A DNA stretch of 64,000 bases, taken from contig NZ_CAKJTG010000015.1 of assembly GCF_917563885.1 (NCBI RefSeq), positions 1 through 64,000 of the forward strand. The letters run 5' to 3'. A model generated the notes under the pieces. It had not been told where the DNA came from and made no database searches. It saw nothing but the letters and a program-made list of their open reading frames with translations. Both the position numbers and the translations under genes were made by a program. Numbering within the stretch: the stretch's first letter is position 1; every line of letters starts with the position of its first letter. This document shows positions 34,561 to 43,631 of this stretch, piece by piece. Source of the stretch: Pseudoneobacillus rhizosphaerae (GTDB lineage Bacteria; Bacillota; Bacilli; Bacillales; Cytobacillaceae).

Positions 34561-35853
34561 TTAAAATGGAATAATCGCAAAAATAACTGCAACCACTATC
34601 ATCACTAACGTTGAACCACAGGCCCATTTCAAGACAAGTCGCTGCAGGTCACCAAAATCTTCCCCTACCATTCCCACTAATAAATAAGTGGAAGGCACAA
34701 GCGGACTTAATAGATGGACAGGTTGTCCCAAAAGTGATGCCCTTCCAATAAAGGCAGGATCAATTCCATATACACTTGCAGCTTTAGCAAGCAATGGTAA
34801 CACTCCGTAATAGAATGCATCATTGGACATAAAGAATGTGAAAGGTGCACTGATAACCGCTGTAAAAATGGCAAAATGGGAACCTAAGAAATCAGGTATA
34901 TGAGTAATCATGACATTTGACATGGCATCAACCATTTCCGTGCCGGTTAGAATACCTGTAAAAATTCCCGCTGCAAACACCATGGATACAACTGATAAGG
35001 CATTATCAGCATAGTGCATAACCCGTTCTTTCTGTTCCTTTAAATTCGGATAATTGATGGTAATCGCAATGGCAAAGCCAACCATAAACAATACAGTAGT
35101 AGGCAATAGCTCTTTAATTAATGCAACGAGTAGCATAATGGTTAAAAAATAGTTTACAAGAATTAATTTGGGACGTTTAAGACCATCATCCTCTGATGCT
35201 GCAGCTGTCATCGCCATCGTACTGTAATCAATTTCTAACACACCAATTCGTTTACGTTCCTTTCTTCCAAGGCAGTAGGCCATGAACAGCACAAACAATA
35301 TTCCTCCCGCCATAGCAGGGATAACTGGTGTAAATATATCACCCATCTCGAGATTTAGTGCCGTCATTGCTCTAGCGGTAGGTCCTCCCCAAGGAAGAAG
35401 ATTCATTACACCAGAAGCAGATACCGCTAATCCCGCTAGGACCAAGGGTCTCATTCCTATTCGTTTGTACAAAGGAAGCATTGCAGAAATCGTAATCATA
35501 TAAGTAGTCGTTCCATCCCCGTCAAGAGAGATGAATAATGCAAGCGCGGCTGTTCCAATTGCAATTTTTACTGGGTCCCCTTTAACAACCTTGAGGATTG
35601 TACGGATGACCGGGTCAAATACGCCCGCATCAATCATAATCCCGAAGAAGAGAATTGCAAATAAAATCATAATGCCTGTTGGTGCCACACTTTTTATCCC
35701 ATCTAATGCCATTGGGCCCATTTCCTTGCCAAATCCACCAATTAAGGCAAAAATAACTGGAACCACCATTAAAGCTATCATAGCAGATAATCGTTTTGTC
35801 ATAATTAATATCATGAAACTAAGAATCATTAAAAATCCTAAAATTGCCAACAT
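34561..35853 (-). CDS. citM: CitM-like metal-citrate transporter (CitMHS family)
   Basis: About 430 residues with eleven or so hydrophobic segments. Landmarks include FGIMIDAGVFDPVIRTIL, SLDGDGTTTYMIT near residue 115, LPWGGPTARA near 154 and FFMSNDAFYYGVLPLLAK near 345, all typical of CitM/CitH. It imports citrate complexed with a divalent metal plus protons. ATG at 35853 is chosen because AAAGGGGTG lies upstream. A cre box precedes it, and a citST-like pair is upstream in the same direction, as around B. subtilis citM. The symbol is by similarity and context. Confidence 0.85.
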   Translation of the reverse strand: MLAILGFLMILSFMILIMTKRLSAMIALMVVPVIFALIGGFGKEMGPMALDGIKSVAPTGIMILFAILFFGIMIDAGVFDPVIRTILKVVKGDPVKIAIGTAALALFISLDGDGTTTYMITISAMLPLYKRIGMRPLVLAGLAVSASGVMNLLPWGGPTARAMTALNLEMGDIFTPVIPAMAGGILFVLFMAYCLGRKERKRIGVLEIDYSTMAMTAAASEDDGLKRPKLILVNYFLTIMLLVALIKELLPTTVLFMVGFAIAITINYPNLKEQKERVMHYADNALSVVSMVFAAGIFTGILTGTEMVDAMSNVMITHIPDFLGSHFAIFTAVISAPFTFFMSNDAFYYGVLPLLAKAASVYGIDPAFIGRASLLGQPVHLLSPLVPSTYLLVGMVGEDFGDLQRLVLKWACGSTLVMIVVAVIFAIIPF

Positions 35854-35901
35854 TGCCATCACCCCTTTTAGTAAATTAATAATAATCAAAATATTCTAGA
35901 A

Positions 35902-35915
35902 TGAAAACGTTTCCA
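35902..35915. promoter_or_regulatory. cre box (CcpA site) upstream of the citM-like gene
   Basis: TGAAAACGTTTCCA matches the catabolite-responsive element consensus TGWAARCGYTWNCW. It lies about 50 bases before the start codon, so CcpA would repress citrate uptake when glucose is present, as for B. subtilis citM. Confidence 0.75.
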
Positions 35916-36015
35916 AAATAAAGTTATTATCGTACATTAATTAGTATTTTGTACATATTGTTCACGAGAGGGGGAGGTTTACAAAAAAAGGAGAGTTGCA
36001 TTTTTTGCACCCCCC

Positions 36016-36699
36016 TTAAATGTAAAAATATTTCCTTTCAGGTCTTCCCACAATTCCATACACCACTTCGGTTTTTGCTTCATTTATCGATGATAGGTAT
36101 TCCAAATATCTGCGTGCTGTAATCCTTGATGCGCCAATTTCCTTACCCACCTCTTCTGCGGAAAGTCCTTCTCTTTTTTCGAAAAGAACGGCTTTTACCT
36201 TTCCTAATGTGATTTCATCTATTCCCTTTGGCAATCCCAAACCATGCCCTTTTCTTTCTTGTTTTCCTTTTCCAAAAAGAAAATCAATATACGTTTGATT
36301 TACTTCTTGATTGGACATTAATAGCGAATGTTTTTTTACAAATTCCAAGATGACTTCTTCAAATCGCTCCCTATTAACCGGTTTAATTAAATAACTTTCA
36401 ACTCCATAGCTTAGTGCCTTTTCAATGAATTCTTTATCGGTTGCCGCTGTAATCATGATAATTCCCATTTTCGGAAAACCTTCGCGAATGATGGGTAGAA
36501 GATCAGCCCCCATCATATCCGGCATGTAAATATCCAAAAGCAGTAAATCAGGCAGTTTTGCTTTAAGTAGCTGAAGAGTTTCTTCCCCATTTAATGCTTT
36601 TCCAACTACTTCAAATTCCTTAAATTCCATTAAAAACTTTTCATGTATATCCGCGATTCGAAAATCATCTTCTGCTATAACTACCTTAATTTTACTCAC
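36016..36699 (-). CDS. citT: CitT-like response regulator
   Basis: About 227 residues: a receiver domain with phosphoacceptor Asp56 (LLLLDIYMP), conserved acidic pair at 11-12 and Lys in YLIKPVN, followed by a C-terminal HTH (SAEEVGKEIGASRITARRYLEYL) as in the CitB/DctR/MalR group. GTG at 36699 is chosen because GAGGAGGGG lies upstream and the protein then begins VSKIKVVIAEDD. It overlaps the kinase gene by 8 bases. It likely activates the citM-like gene downstream in response to citrate. The symbol is by similarity and synteny. Confidence 0.85.
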   Translation of the reverse strand: MSKIKVVIAEDDFRIADIHEKFLMEFKEFEVVGKALNGEETLQLLKAKLPDLLLLDIYMPDMMGADLLPIIREGFPKMGIIMITAATDKEFIEKALSYGVESYLIKPVNRERFEEVILEFVKKHSLLMSNQEVNQTYIDFLFGKGKQERKGHGLGLPKGIDEITLGKVKAVLFEKREGLSAEEVGKEIGASRITARRYLEYLSSINEAKTEVVYGIVGRPERKYFYI

Positions 36700-38299
36700 T
36701 ATTTCCCCTCCTCTTAAGCTCCTTGGGAAGATAAACAGTAAATACCGTCCCGCTATCTGGTGCACTTTGAACTTCAATCATACCATTCATTTCCAAAGTA
36801 GCTTCTTCTGCATTCCAAAGGCCAAATCCTCTTGAAGCTGTCCCATTTTTTGTCGTATATCCCTTTTGGAAAAGAAGCGGTATTTCTTTATCACTAATCC
36901 CCTTCCCGTTGTCTGCAATTTCAAAGATGATGTCACTTCCAATATCTGTCGTAAAAAATTTTACCGTTCCGGATTCTACCCCATAAACAGCTTCAAATGC
37001 GTTATCAATTATATTGCCAAGGATGACAATTAAATTAGATAGTTTAATATGCGGGGGTAACGGTCCTAAATAACTGTCAGATGCAATTTCAAATTTAATC
37101 TTCTTTTCTGATGATTTCCCTAATTTCCCTAGAAGGATGGCCTGAATTTTCGTATCTTTAATCTGGTTAAAAACTACAGAATTCTGAAATTGAACGGTCT
37201 GCGTTTCTGTTTGAATCATTTCGATTGCTTGCTGATATTCACCAAGCTGGAGCAACCCTAATAGCACATATAATTTATTGGTAAATTCATGTGTTTGTGC
37301 TCGAAGATCTTCAGAATAACTTTTTACCTCGGATATCGTATTGACCATTTGTTCAATTTCAGTTTTATCACGAAATGAGACAACCACCCCGCTATTTTTA
37401 TTTCCATCAAATAAAGGGGTACAGTTTACAATAACTGTTTTGTCATTCCAGACCATTTCTTTATCGATTTGAGGAGCTCCGGTCCTTAATACTTCATATA
37501 AATACTCAGAAGGAAACAGACCATCTACCTTCATATGGCGGACCGAACCTTGAAGGTTTAAAAGTTTCTTTGCAGGAATATTCATTGTGGTGATGTACCC
37601 ATCTTGGTCAATCGCCAAAATTCCTTCTTTAACAGCATGCAAGATTGCATTTTTTTCTTTATATAGCCTAGCTATTTCATACGGCTCAAGCCCCATGGTA
37701 TCCTTACGAATATTTCGTCCAAGGATGATACTTCCTGTCACTGATATGAATAGGGCAAAAAGGGCGACATATAGAACCTTAACGATATTTTTATTAATTT
37801 GTTCATGAATATCCTCTAGTAAAAATCCAACGGAAACAATTCCAATAATTTCTCCTTTTTGATTAAAAATGGGAGATTTTCCTCTTATGGATGGCCCAAG
37901 TGTTCCTATTGACTTGGAAATATAATACTCTCCATTTTGAAGAGCTCTATCGTTATCCCCGCCCTCCATTTCCCCCCCTATCTTTGATAGTAGTGGGTGG
38001 GAGTATCTAATTCCATTCTTATTTCCTATAACTATAAATTCAGCACCTGTTTCCTTACGTATCTTTTCGGCAAGGGGCTGAATCGTTTTAGCTGGATCAT
38101 TTGTTTGAAACGCAGTAATAACGGTAGGTATGAATGATACCGTTTTAGATAACTCTAGTGCCATCCTTCCCTTATTTTCCTCTATTTGCTTACTTTCCTT
38201 ATAGCTAAAAGAAACAGTTAGCAGCAAAATTAACAAAAGTCCAAGAAGCATAGCTAACACAAATATTTTTATCTGCAGTGATATTCTTTTCGTTTTCAT
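36692..38299 (-). CDS. citS: CitS-like membrane sensor histidine kinase
   Basis: 535 residues: TM1 (about 10-31), an extracytoplasmic PAS-like (sCache/PDC) sensor domain (about 35-170, with GNKNGIRYSHP as in CitA/DcuS), TM2 (about 172-194), a cytoplasmic PAS domain (about 215-310), a DHp helix with phosphoacceptor His337 in AQTHEFTNKL and a HATPase_c domain (DNAFEAV, DNGKGI, GFGLWN). It senses external citrate or a related di/tricarboxylate and phosphorylates the adjacent regulator. The ligand is inferred from the citM-like transporter downstream. Confidence 0.88.
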   Translation of the reverse strand: MKTKRISLQIKIFVLAMLLGLLLILLLTVSFSYKESKQIEENKGRMALELSKTVSFIPTVITAFQTNDPAKTIQPLAEKIRKETGAEFIVIGNKNGIRYSHPLLSKIGGEMEGGDNDRALQNGEYYISKSIGTLGPSIRGKSPIFNQKGEIIGIVSVGFLLEDIHEQINKNIVKVLYVALFALFISVTGSIILGRNIRKDTMGLEPYEIARLYKEKNAILHAVKEGILAIDQDGYITTMNIPAKKLLNLQGSVRHMKVDGLFPSEYLYEVLRTGAPQIDKEMVWNDKTVIVNCTPLFDGNKNSGVVVSFRDKTEIEQMVNTISEVKSYSEDLRAQTHEFTNKLYVLLGLLQLGEYQQAIEMIQTETQTVQFQNSVVFNQIKDTKIQAILLGKLGKSSEKKIKFEIASDSYLGPLPPHIKLSNLIVILGNIIDNAFEAVYGVESGTVKFFTTDIGSDIIFEIADNGKGISDKEIPLLFQKGYTTKNGTASRGFGLWNAEEATLEMNGMIEVQSAPDSGTVFTVYLPKELKRRGNSE

Positions 38300-38322
38300 T
38301 CCAGCATCCCCTCTTTACGGCG

Positions 38323-38358
38323 AAAAAGATGTCCCAAATTGGTAGACATCTCTTTTAT
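38323..38358. terminator. Terminator-like hairpin
   Basis: AAAAGATGTC and GACATCTCTTTT pair around an 11-base loop, in the spacer between the LysR gene and the kinase gene (both on the minus strand). It separates the regulator from citST. Confidence 0.7.
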
Positions 38359-38434
38359 ATTACTTTTTGGGAATTAGTGAACCGTACTTGTCATCTTAGG
38401 AACCAAGAAAAAAACACTTATAAAAACTCCCATT

Positions 38435-39331
38435 CTATTTTTCAATGTGCTTACCTAATTCTAATGTTTCAATAAAATTCACAAAGGTCTTCACGACATT
38501 TCCTTCCATGGACTCCTTATGATAATACATCCATGTTCTGCGTTTTAAAGGTTTTTCATTTTGGTCAGTCAAATCATATTTTTCTAATTCCTCAATATCT
38601 TTAAGCATTCTGTTGGACATGATTCCATAGCCCAATCCATTTATAACCATTTCCTTACAAGTATCAACTTGGTCCACTTCAATGCTGATAAGCGGAGGCT
38701 GGGTATAGTTTTCAGCCCACCAATTATCAATTAAAGTATTTAATAAGTAATCTCCACTATAGTCAATTCTCGGGAGATTAGGCAAATCTGCTATATCTAT
38801 TGCCCCCTTGGACATAATAGAAATACTTTCTTCAAATAATAAATGTTTCTTAAGTCCTCTACCGCTATAGTCGCCTCGAATGAAGCCAATATGAACATCT
38901 TTATTGTGTATATATTGAGTTACGTCTTTACTCCAACCAGTAATCACTTTAAATTCCACATGAGGATATTGGTCTTTAAATACTTTTAATATATGGGGCA
39001 GTTCATAGTTTGCGAAAAATTTGGATACACCCAATTTTAATGTTCCTGTAATTTCATTTCCTGCATCGTTATTCATATTCCGAATATGCTCTTTTATATT
39101 ATTAAATTGAGCAATGATACCATCGGCACAATGAACTAAATATTCTCCCTGCGGGGTAAAGTGGACCCCTCTGCTTTCTCTTGTTATGATTTTGACACCC
39201 AGTTCTTCCTGCAGGTTTTTTATACGATTAGTTAGTGCCGGCTGAGTAATAAACAAAAGCCTTGCTGCTTTTGATATGTTCTTCTGACTATAGAGGACCT
39301 TCAGTATTTCCCAATCACGGTATTCCACCAC
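38435..39331 (-). CDS. LysR-family transcriptional regulator
   Basis: 298 residues: an N-terminal winged HTH (about 5-64, ISKAARLLFITQPALTNRIKNLQEELG) and a substrate-binding domain (about 90-290). It begins with GTG GTG after a G-rich binding site. It lies upstream of and parallel to the citST-like pair, but separated by a terminator-like hairpin. Its target and inducer are not evident; it may act on citM-like or unlinked genes. Confidence 0.9.
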   Translation of the reverse strand: MVEYRDWEILKVLYSQKNISKAARLLFITQPALTNRIKNLQEELGVKIITRESRGVHFTPQGEYLVHCADGIIAQFNNIKEHIRNMNNDAGNEITGTLKLGVSKFFANYELPHILKVFKDQYPHVEFKVITGWSKDVTQYIHNKDVHIGFIRGDYSGRGLKKHLLFEESISIMSKGAIDIADLPNLPRIDYSGDYLLNTLIDNWWAENYTQPPLISIEVDQVDTCKEMVINGLGYGIMSNRMLKDIEELEKYDLTDQNEKPLKRRTWMYYHKESMEGNVVKTFVNFIETLELGKHIEK

Positions 39332-39546
39332 TTACCCCCAAAATATGCCATATAAAAATTTCTTATATCATCCTATATTTTTTTTGGATTATATTTATTT
39401 CCATTATTGCATTATGATTGGTCTGTAGCAATTGATAATTACTTCCTTAAACTTGGATTTGGATCTTATGAAAGCAAGATTTAAAGGAGATTATTTATAA
39501 ATTCTCTGCAAGAAAGAATTAGCTTAAAAATAAGGAGAGGAATTTT

Positions 39547-39705
39547 ATGTGGATTATAACTTGTTATTTAGACTCAAATATTTCTATGTTTGAATTTAGT
39601 ACAGAGCAAGAGGCAAGGGAGCAATTCAAAAAAATGAAGGGATCTAAAATCCTTTCTGAAGTTGTATATTTCAATGATGCTTGTTTTCAGCAGGAATCTG
39701 CTTAA
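39547..39705 (+). CDS. Small conserved-looking protein, 52 residues
   Basis: The frame has an excellent ribosome binding site (AAGGAGAGG, 6 bases before the ATG) and its own terminator. The protein begins MWIITCYLDSNISMFEF, continues with a charged helix (STEQEAREQFKKMKGSK) and ends with a beta-like segment (ILSEVVYFND). It resembles small uncharacterised Bacillaceae proteins (from memory). It has a beta-alpha-beta look and two cysteines, and no known motif. It is too short for many gene finders. Confidence 0.75.
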   Translation: MWIITCYLDSNISMFEFSTEQEAREQFKKMKGSKILSEVVYFNDACFQQESA

Positions 39706-39713
39706 AATACCGT

Positions 39714-39757
39714 AACGAAAAAGCCAATGTTTTTGGACCATTGGCTCTTTCGTTATA
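39714..39757 (+). terminator. Terminator after the small gene
   Basis: AACGAAAAAGCCAATG and CATTGGCTCTTTCGTT pair around a 9-base loop, 10 bases past the stop. Confidence 0.8.
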
Positions 39758-39851
39758 AAGGTACCAGTCACCACTGGGATTTTATAAAAGGGCAACCGCG
39801 ATACAACTAAAAGAGGTTATTTTATATTCCCCCCCTTTACAGGCACCGATA

Positions 39852-40844
39852 TTAAACAAGCTTTTGTCCACAGTTTGAGCAGAAGTTGGCCCCTTCTGTT
39901 TTGTTGCCGCAATTTGGGCAAAAGTTCGGTCCCTTTTGACCATCTGTCCTTGGCAAAGACGGTTCGGCTTTTTCCACGGAGACAGGCTGATTAGGAGCTT
40001 GTTGATTCATCTGATTCATCATTTTACCTGCGATATTCATTCCCATCACCATTCCCGCCATATCGGAGGCTGCTCCTCCGCCGCTCATCCTGCCGGTGGC
40101 CATGCCCTCTGTGAGTGAAATTTGCTGATAGCGATTAACGTCACTAACCATCCCATGTGATGCATTTTTAGTAATCATGTCTTGAATCTCTTTTGGATAA
40201 CTAAAGCTCATAACATTAAACCCAGTAATCGATATCCCACTCTTCATCATCTGCATATCTAAATCCTCTTTAATGCCTTTAGAAATGTCGAAGGAGTTGG
40301 CTTGCAGATTGAACATATCCTTTCCTTCTCTAGGTATCCATTTCATCAAAAGCTGATCAAGAACCGCTGTAATCCGAATTTTGACATCCTCAACTAAATA
40401 TTGCTCGCGAACACCGGCAATTTCATCAATTAAGGCAATATAATCATTCACTTTAAAATGAAAAGTTCCATTCGCACGTATCGGGAGACCGCCTGGAAGT
40501 CCTAGTGAAGGGATATTAATCGCATTTTGCGTTCCCCATTTCACTATAAACTCTTTCGTGTTCACAAACAGCACTTCTACCCGCATGCCGCTATTAAACC
40601 CGAACTTGAATCCCTTTAAGGTCGATAAGAAGGGGATAATTTGCGATTCGATATCATACTCACCTTCATCACGGAATATCCCCTCTATTTTCCCATTCTT
40701 AAAAAAAACCGCATCCTGACCAGGACGGATAATCAGTTTACTACCCTTTTTAATTTCGCGGTTGCTCCACTTATAAAAAATCATGTCATCTCTGAATTCC
40801 AGCCATTCTACTACATTTGCAAATTGGTTTTTAAAAAAAGACAT
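39852..40844 (-). CDS. ydjI: YdjI-like SPFH domain protein with C-terminal zinc ribbon
   Basis: 330 residues: an SPFH (virion-core-protein-like) domain (about 25-240), a Gly/Met-rich low-complexity stretch (about 248-285), and a C-terminal double zinc ribbon with FCPNCGNK and FCSNCGQK. B. subtilis YdjI has the same architecture and works with PspA, YdjG and YdjH in membrane-stress response. It is the last gene of a four-gene operon in the order F-G-H-I. AAGGAG precedes the ATG. Membrane recruitment rather than a TM helix is expected. Confidence 0.88.
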   Translation of the reverse strand: MSFFKNQFANVVEWLEFRDDMIFYKWSNREIKKGSKLIIRPGQDAVFFKNGKIEGIFRDEGEYDIESQIIPFLSTLKGFKFGFNSGMRVEVLFVNTKEFIVKWGTQNAINIPSLGLPGGLPIRANGTFHFKVNDYIALIDEIAGVREQYLVEDVKIRITAVLDQLLMKWIPREGKDMFNLQANSFDISKGIKEDLDMQMMKSGISITGFNVMSFSYPKEIQDMITKNASHGMVSDVNRYQQISLTEGMATGRMSGGGAASDMAGMVMGMNIAGKMMNQMNQQAPNQPVSVEKAEPSLPRTDGQKGPNFCPNCGNKTEGANFCSNCGQKLV

Positions 40845-40864
40845 TTACTATCTGCTCCTTCCAA

Positions 40865-41740
40865 TTAAAACTTTCCTCTGCTGCCGCTATGCGAATGGCC
40901 GCCCCTTGTAACGCCGCCCCCACCGCCGCTATTTGTATTATTAGACGGTTTCTTCTGCTTTGTTACAGTTTGTCTGACAAAGTTATCGTACTGGTCAACC
41001 ACCTTTGATCGCTGACTATCCATATAGGTCCGTGCATTTACCGTGACCCTTCCGCCAGCACGATAGGCCATTATCATTACAACAACCCCTGCCATGATCA
41101 GCGAAACAATTAATTGAAACCACGATTGAAAAAATATATTTTTAGACGGATGGCCCTTGATGTCATAACTAATATTCTCTTGCGGGCTCCCAATCGATCC
41201 ATTGCCCGTGTAGCCAAGCTCTCCATTATCTGGCTCATTACCCATATATTCATAGGCCCTATTTATAAATACTGAGAATGCATCATAGTATTGACCGTCT
41301 GATAAATCTGGAGTCAGTTCCTCGCGAATGAGATCCAGCCGGCTATTATCCAAATACTGCTCAGCTTTTTTAAAGCCCGCCAAATATACATCACGTTCAT
41401 TCATATCAATGGCTAGAATCACTGTATTTCCATGTGGCTGGTTGAATCCTGGGCCATGCTCATCATAGAAATCCTCTACATACTGGACAATATCCTTCCC
41501 ATTTGTGTCATCTAAGGTGATGATGATAAAAGCAGTCTCTCTCTCTTTTCCCCGTTCACTAGCTACATGTTGGAGTTCCACCGACTCTCCATCTGTTAAT
41601 AAATGGGCATAGTCATATATATAATGATTTCGATCAAAGGTTTCCGCCTTCGCTGTTGGCATTCCCCATGGCAAAACCAACAGCGTCATCATCAATAAGA
41701 CTAGAAGACTTCGTTTTTGTATATGACTTTCCCTCACCAA
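40865..41740 (-). CDS. ydjH: YdjH-like TPM-domain membrane protein
   Basis: 291 residues: signal peptide/TM (about 10-32), a TPM domain outside the membrane (about 36-170, with IYDYAHLLTDGE and FNQPHGNTVILAIDMNERDVYLAG), a TM helix (about 205-225) and a Gly/Ser/His-rich C-terminal tail. TPM domains are associated with membrane protein quality control and photosystem assembly in other lineages. It overlaps ydjG by 7 bases. The start is TTG or GTG directly after GGGAGG. Confidence 0.88.
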   Translation of the reverse strand: MVRESHIQKRSLLVLLMMTLLVLPWGMPTAKAETFDRNHYIYDYAHLLTDGESVELQHVASERGKERETAFIIITLDDTNGKDIVQYVEDFYDEHGPGFNQPHGNTVILAIDMNERDVYLAGFKKAEQYLDNSRLDLIREELTPDLSDGQYYDAFSVFINRAYEYMGNEPDNGELGYTGNGSIGSPQENISYDIKGHPSKNIFFQSWFQLIVSLIMAGVVVMIMAYRAGGRVTVNARTYMDSQRSKVVDQYDNFVRQTVTKQKKPSNNTNSGGGGGVTRGGHSHSGSRGKF

Positions 41741-42768
41741 AGCTCGCCTCCCATCACAAAAGAGACTATTTTTAAAGCAAAGAAGGTTCCCACAGCGATG
41801 CCGCTAAACCACGCAGTTACTTTACCTGTGCTGATTGGAGGTTTGCCGACAACTTTACCTGTCTGCCCATTCATCGCAAAAGTATAGTCTAAATTTTTAT
41901 AATCATAGCTGACCATCCAGACTGGTAATAAAACATAATTACTTTTTACATTTCTCGTATCAATGTGCTTATTTTTAATACGAGTTGAATGATAGCCTGA
42001 AAAAGTAGATGAAATATAGGAATCTATATAGCCACTGATTTTTTCCTTCGCCCTTGGGAACAGCTCTTCATCTGTAAAATTGTATTTTTCCGCCATATAC
42101 CCTGCCAAATAAGGTGTCTTAAAATCCTTTAATAGATCATACGGATAGGGCTCCAGTTTATCCATTAATTCATCATTCATTTTGACAGATGCATCAACTG
42201 GAATCTTGAGGTAATCTAAATTGATATCACGGAAGGCATCATAGTATTTTGTTTCTGTATAAATATAATCTCCTTGTGTATAGGTTCTAACCCTTGTACA
42301 TTCTGCGTTTACCTGCACTTTACTATTTAAATCGAACAACCAAAACGGCACATATATGCCCGTAATACTTTTTATCCTGTCTGCTGTCATAAAGTCTTTT
42401 GGAGTAAGCAGTCCTTTTCGGCACCATTTTTGAAATGCCGCCATCGCTTCTTCCTTGCTAATCGTAAAAGGAATGACTTTTGCAGGGGCAAGCTGGCCTG
42501 ATAGGCGATCGGCAATGACGACAGCTGCTCCGCAATAACTGCAACTTGTTGCTGCTGTCTCGGCGGTGGTAATAAGAATAGCTCCACAATTTTCACAATG
42601 GTATTCACTTGCTTCATCCGCTGAAAATCTCGTTGTCACCAGCTCTTCCGGATAATTTTCAATATTTTCATGTCTGCCGCAGCTTTGACAGCTCAGGTCT
42701 CCTGATTCAGCATCAAAACTCATATCACTCCCACAGCTAGGGCATTTATAATGAAGAATCACGTTCAT
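41734..42768 (-). CDS. ydjG: YdjG-like zinc-ribbon membrane protein
   Basis: 344 residues: two zinc ribbons at the N-terminus (CPSC/CQSC about 9-32 and CENC/CSYC about 58-77), a central domain (LAPAKVIPFTISKEEAMAAFQKW...), and C-terminal hydrophobic segments near 275-340. It matches the YdjG architecture. In B. subtilis YdjG and YdjH help to place YdjI and PspA at the membrane. It lies 38 bases after the short PspA-like gene. Confidence 0.87.
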   Translation of the reverse strand: MNVILHYKCPSCGSDMSFDAESGDLSCQSCGRHENIENYPEELVTTRFSADEASEYHCENCGAILITTAETAATSCSYCGAAVVIADRLSGQLAPAKVIPFTISKEEAMAAFQKWCRKGLLTPKDFMTADRIKSITGIYVPFWLFDLNSKVQVNAECTRVRTYTQGDYIYTETKYYDAFRDINLDYLKIPVDASVKMNDELMDKLEPYPYDLLKDFKTPYLAGYMAEKYNFTDEELFPRAKEKISGYIDSYISSTFSGYHSTRIKNKHIDTRNVKSNYVLLPVWMVSYDYKNLDYTFAMNGQTGKVVGKPPISTGKVTAWFSGIAVGTFFALKIVSFVMGGELW

Positions 42769-42806
42769 ATCACCTCTTTAATATCAATAAAAAGCATAGG
42801 AATCTA

Positions 42807-43229
42807 TTAAAACTTGTTCCTTTTAATAGATTCCAATTCACGGATATCAGCAACAAGGTTATCAAGTATTGGGTTCATCTCCTGGGATTTCGATGAAGCA
42901 AACTGATAGGCTGCTTGCAAATCAGATAAATTTGCCGTCATAACTGACTTTTTCTCTTGGAACCTTCTTACATCTTCTTCATTACCCTCATCCAGAGCCT
43001 TACTGGAATATCGATCCATTTTCTCAATACCCTCTTGGCATTCATATAATTCCCGCTTCAAGCGTTGCTCCTCAGCCAACAAGGATGCCTTTTCCGCCTT
43101 TACCTTCCCTAAATCCCTATTAAGGTTTCGCAAATTCTGTTCAACCATTTTTTCCAGATCATCGGTCTTATCCCACAAATCATCCATTTTGTTTTCCATC
43201 ATTTCCTTAATCCTCGAAAACATGCTCAT
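42807..43229 (-). CDS. Short PspA/YdjF-like coiled-coil protein
   Basis: 140 residues, almost wholly helical and highly charged, starting MSMFSRIKEMMENKMDDLWDK like the N-terminus of PspA/IM30 (FxRIxxxxxxxxxxxLDK). PspA and B. subtilis YdjF are about 225 residues; here the equivalent of the second half is missing, yet the frame ends cleanly. First gene of the ydjG-H-I-like operon, with AGGAAGGA upstream. It is probably a reduced PspA-family member still serving the SPFH module. Confidence 0.75.
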   Translation of the reverse strand: MSMFSRIKEMMENKMDDLWDKTDDLEKMVEQNLRNLNRDLGKVKAEKASLLAEEQRLKRELYECQEGIEKMDRYSSKALDEGNEEDVRRFQEKKSVMTANLSDLQAAYQFASSKSQEMNPILDNLVADIRELESIKRNKF

Positions 43230-43631
43230 TGTCTTCAGTCCTTCCTATAAAAGAAACAACACTACATTATACTGTCTATTTTTAGTAAAAGTTTCATTTC
43301 CTTTAAACAATTTCCATAAACAATATAAAAGCAGTGGATTTCACAATTGAAATCGCACTGCTGTTAGGGAATAACAAACGGCTTTATTTATACAAATAAT
43401 AACTACATCTTGGCGTTTTATCCTTTACATAATACCTATAATTATCATTTTCCCACGTTTTAGAAGAATTCTAGCTACAGTTTAATAGTATTTATTAAGT
43501 AATATCTATTTATTAAAAACATAAAATTGATAAGGCTAAGAGAAATTTCTTTCAAGACATTGTAGAACTCCTTAGTTCCAGTTTCTAAAGAATTCAATTT
43601 TGTTAATTATTCACCAAAATGGAGGGATTAT
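43230..43631. other. Spacer between divergent genes
   Basis: About 400 AT-rich bases. Besides the promoter-like pair, a hairpin at 43330-43366 (GCAGTG...GATTTC with GAAATC...CACTGC) is flanked by an A run, so it would act mainly on the minus strand. No coding frame with a ribosome binding site was seen. Confidence 0.5.
43270..43296 (-). promoter_or_regulatory. Possible sigma-W-type promoter of the ydjF-like operon
   Basis: TGAAAC (43296-43291, minus strand) and AGTA (43273-43270) are 17 bases apart. This resembles the B. subtilis sigma-W pattern TGAAAC-N16/17-CGTA with one mismatch in the -10. A TATAAT overlaps it. B. subtilis ydjFGHI is sigma-W controlled. Confidence 0.4.
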
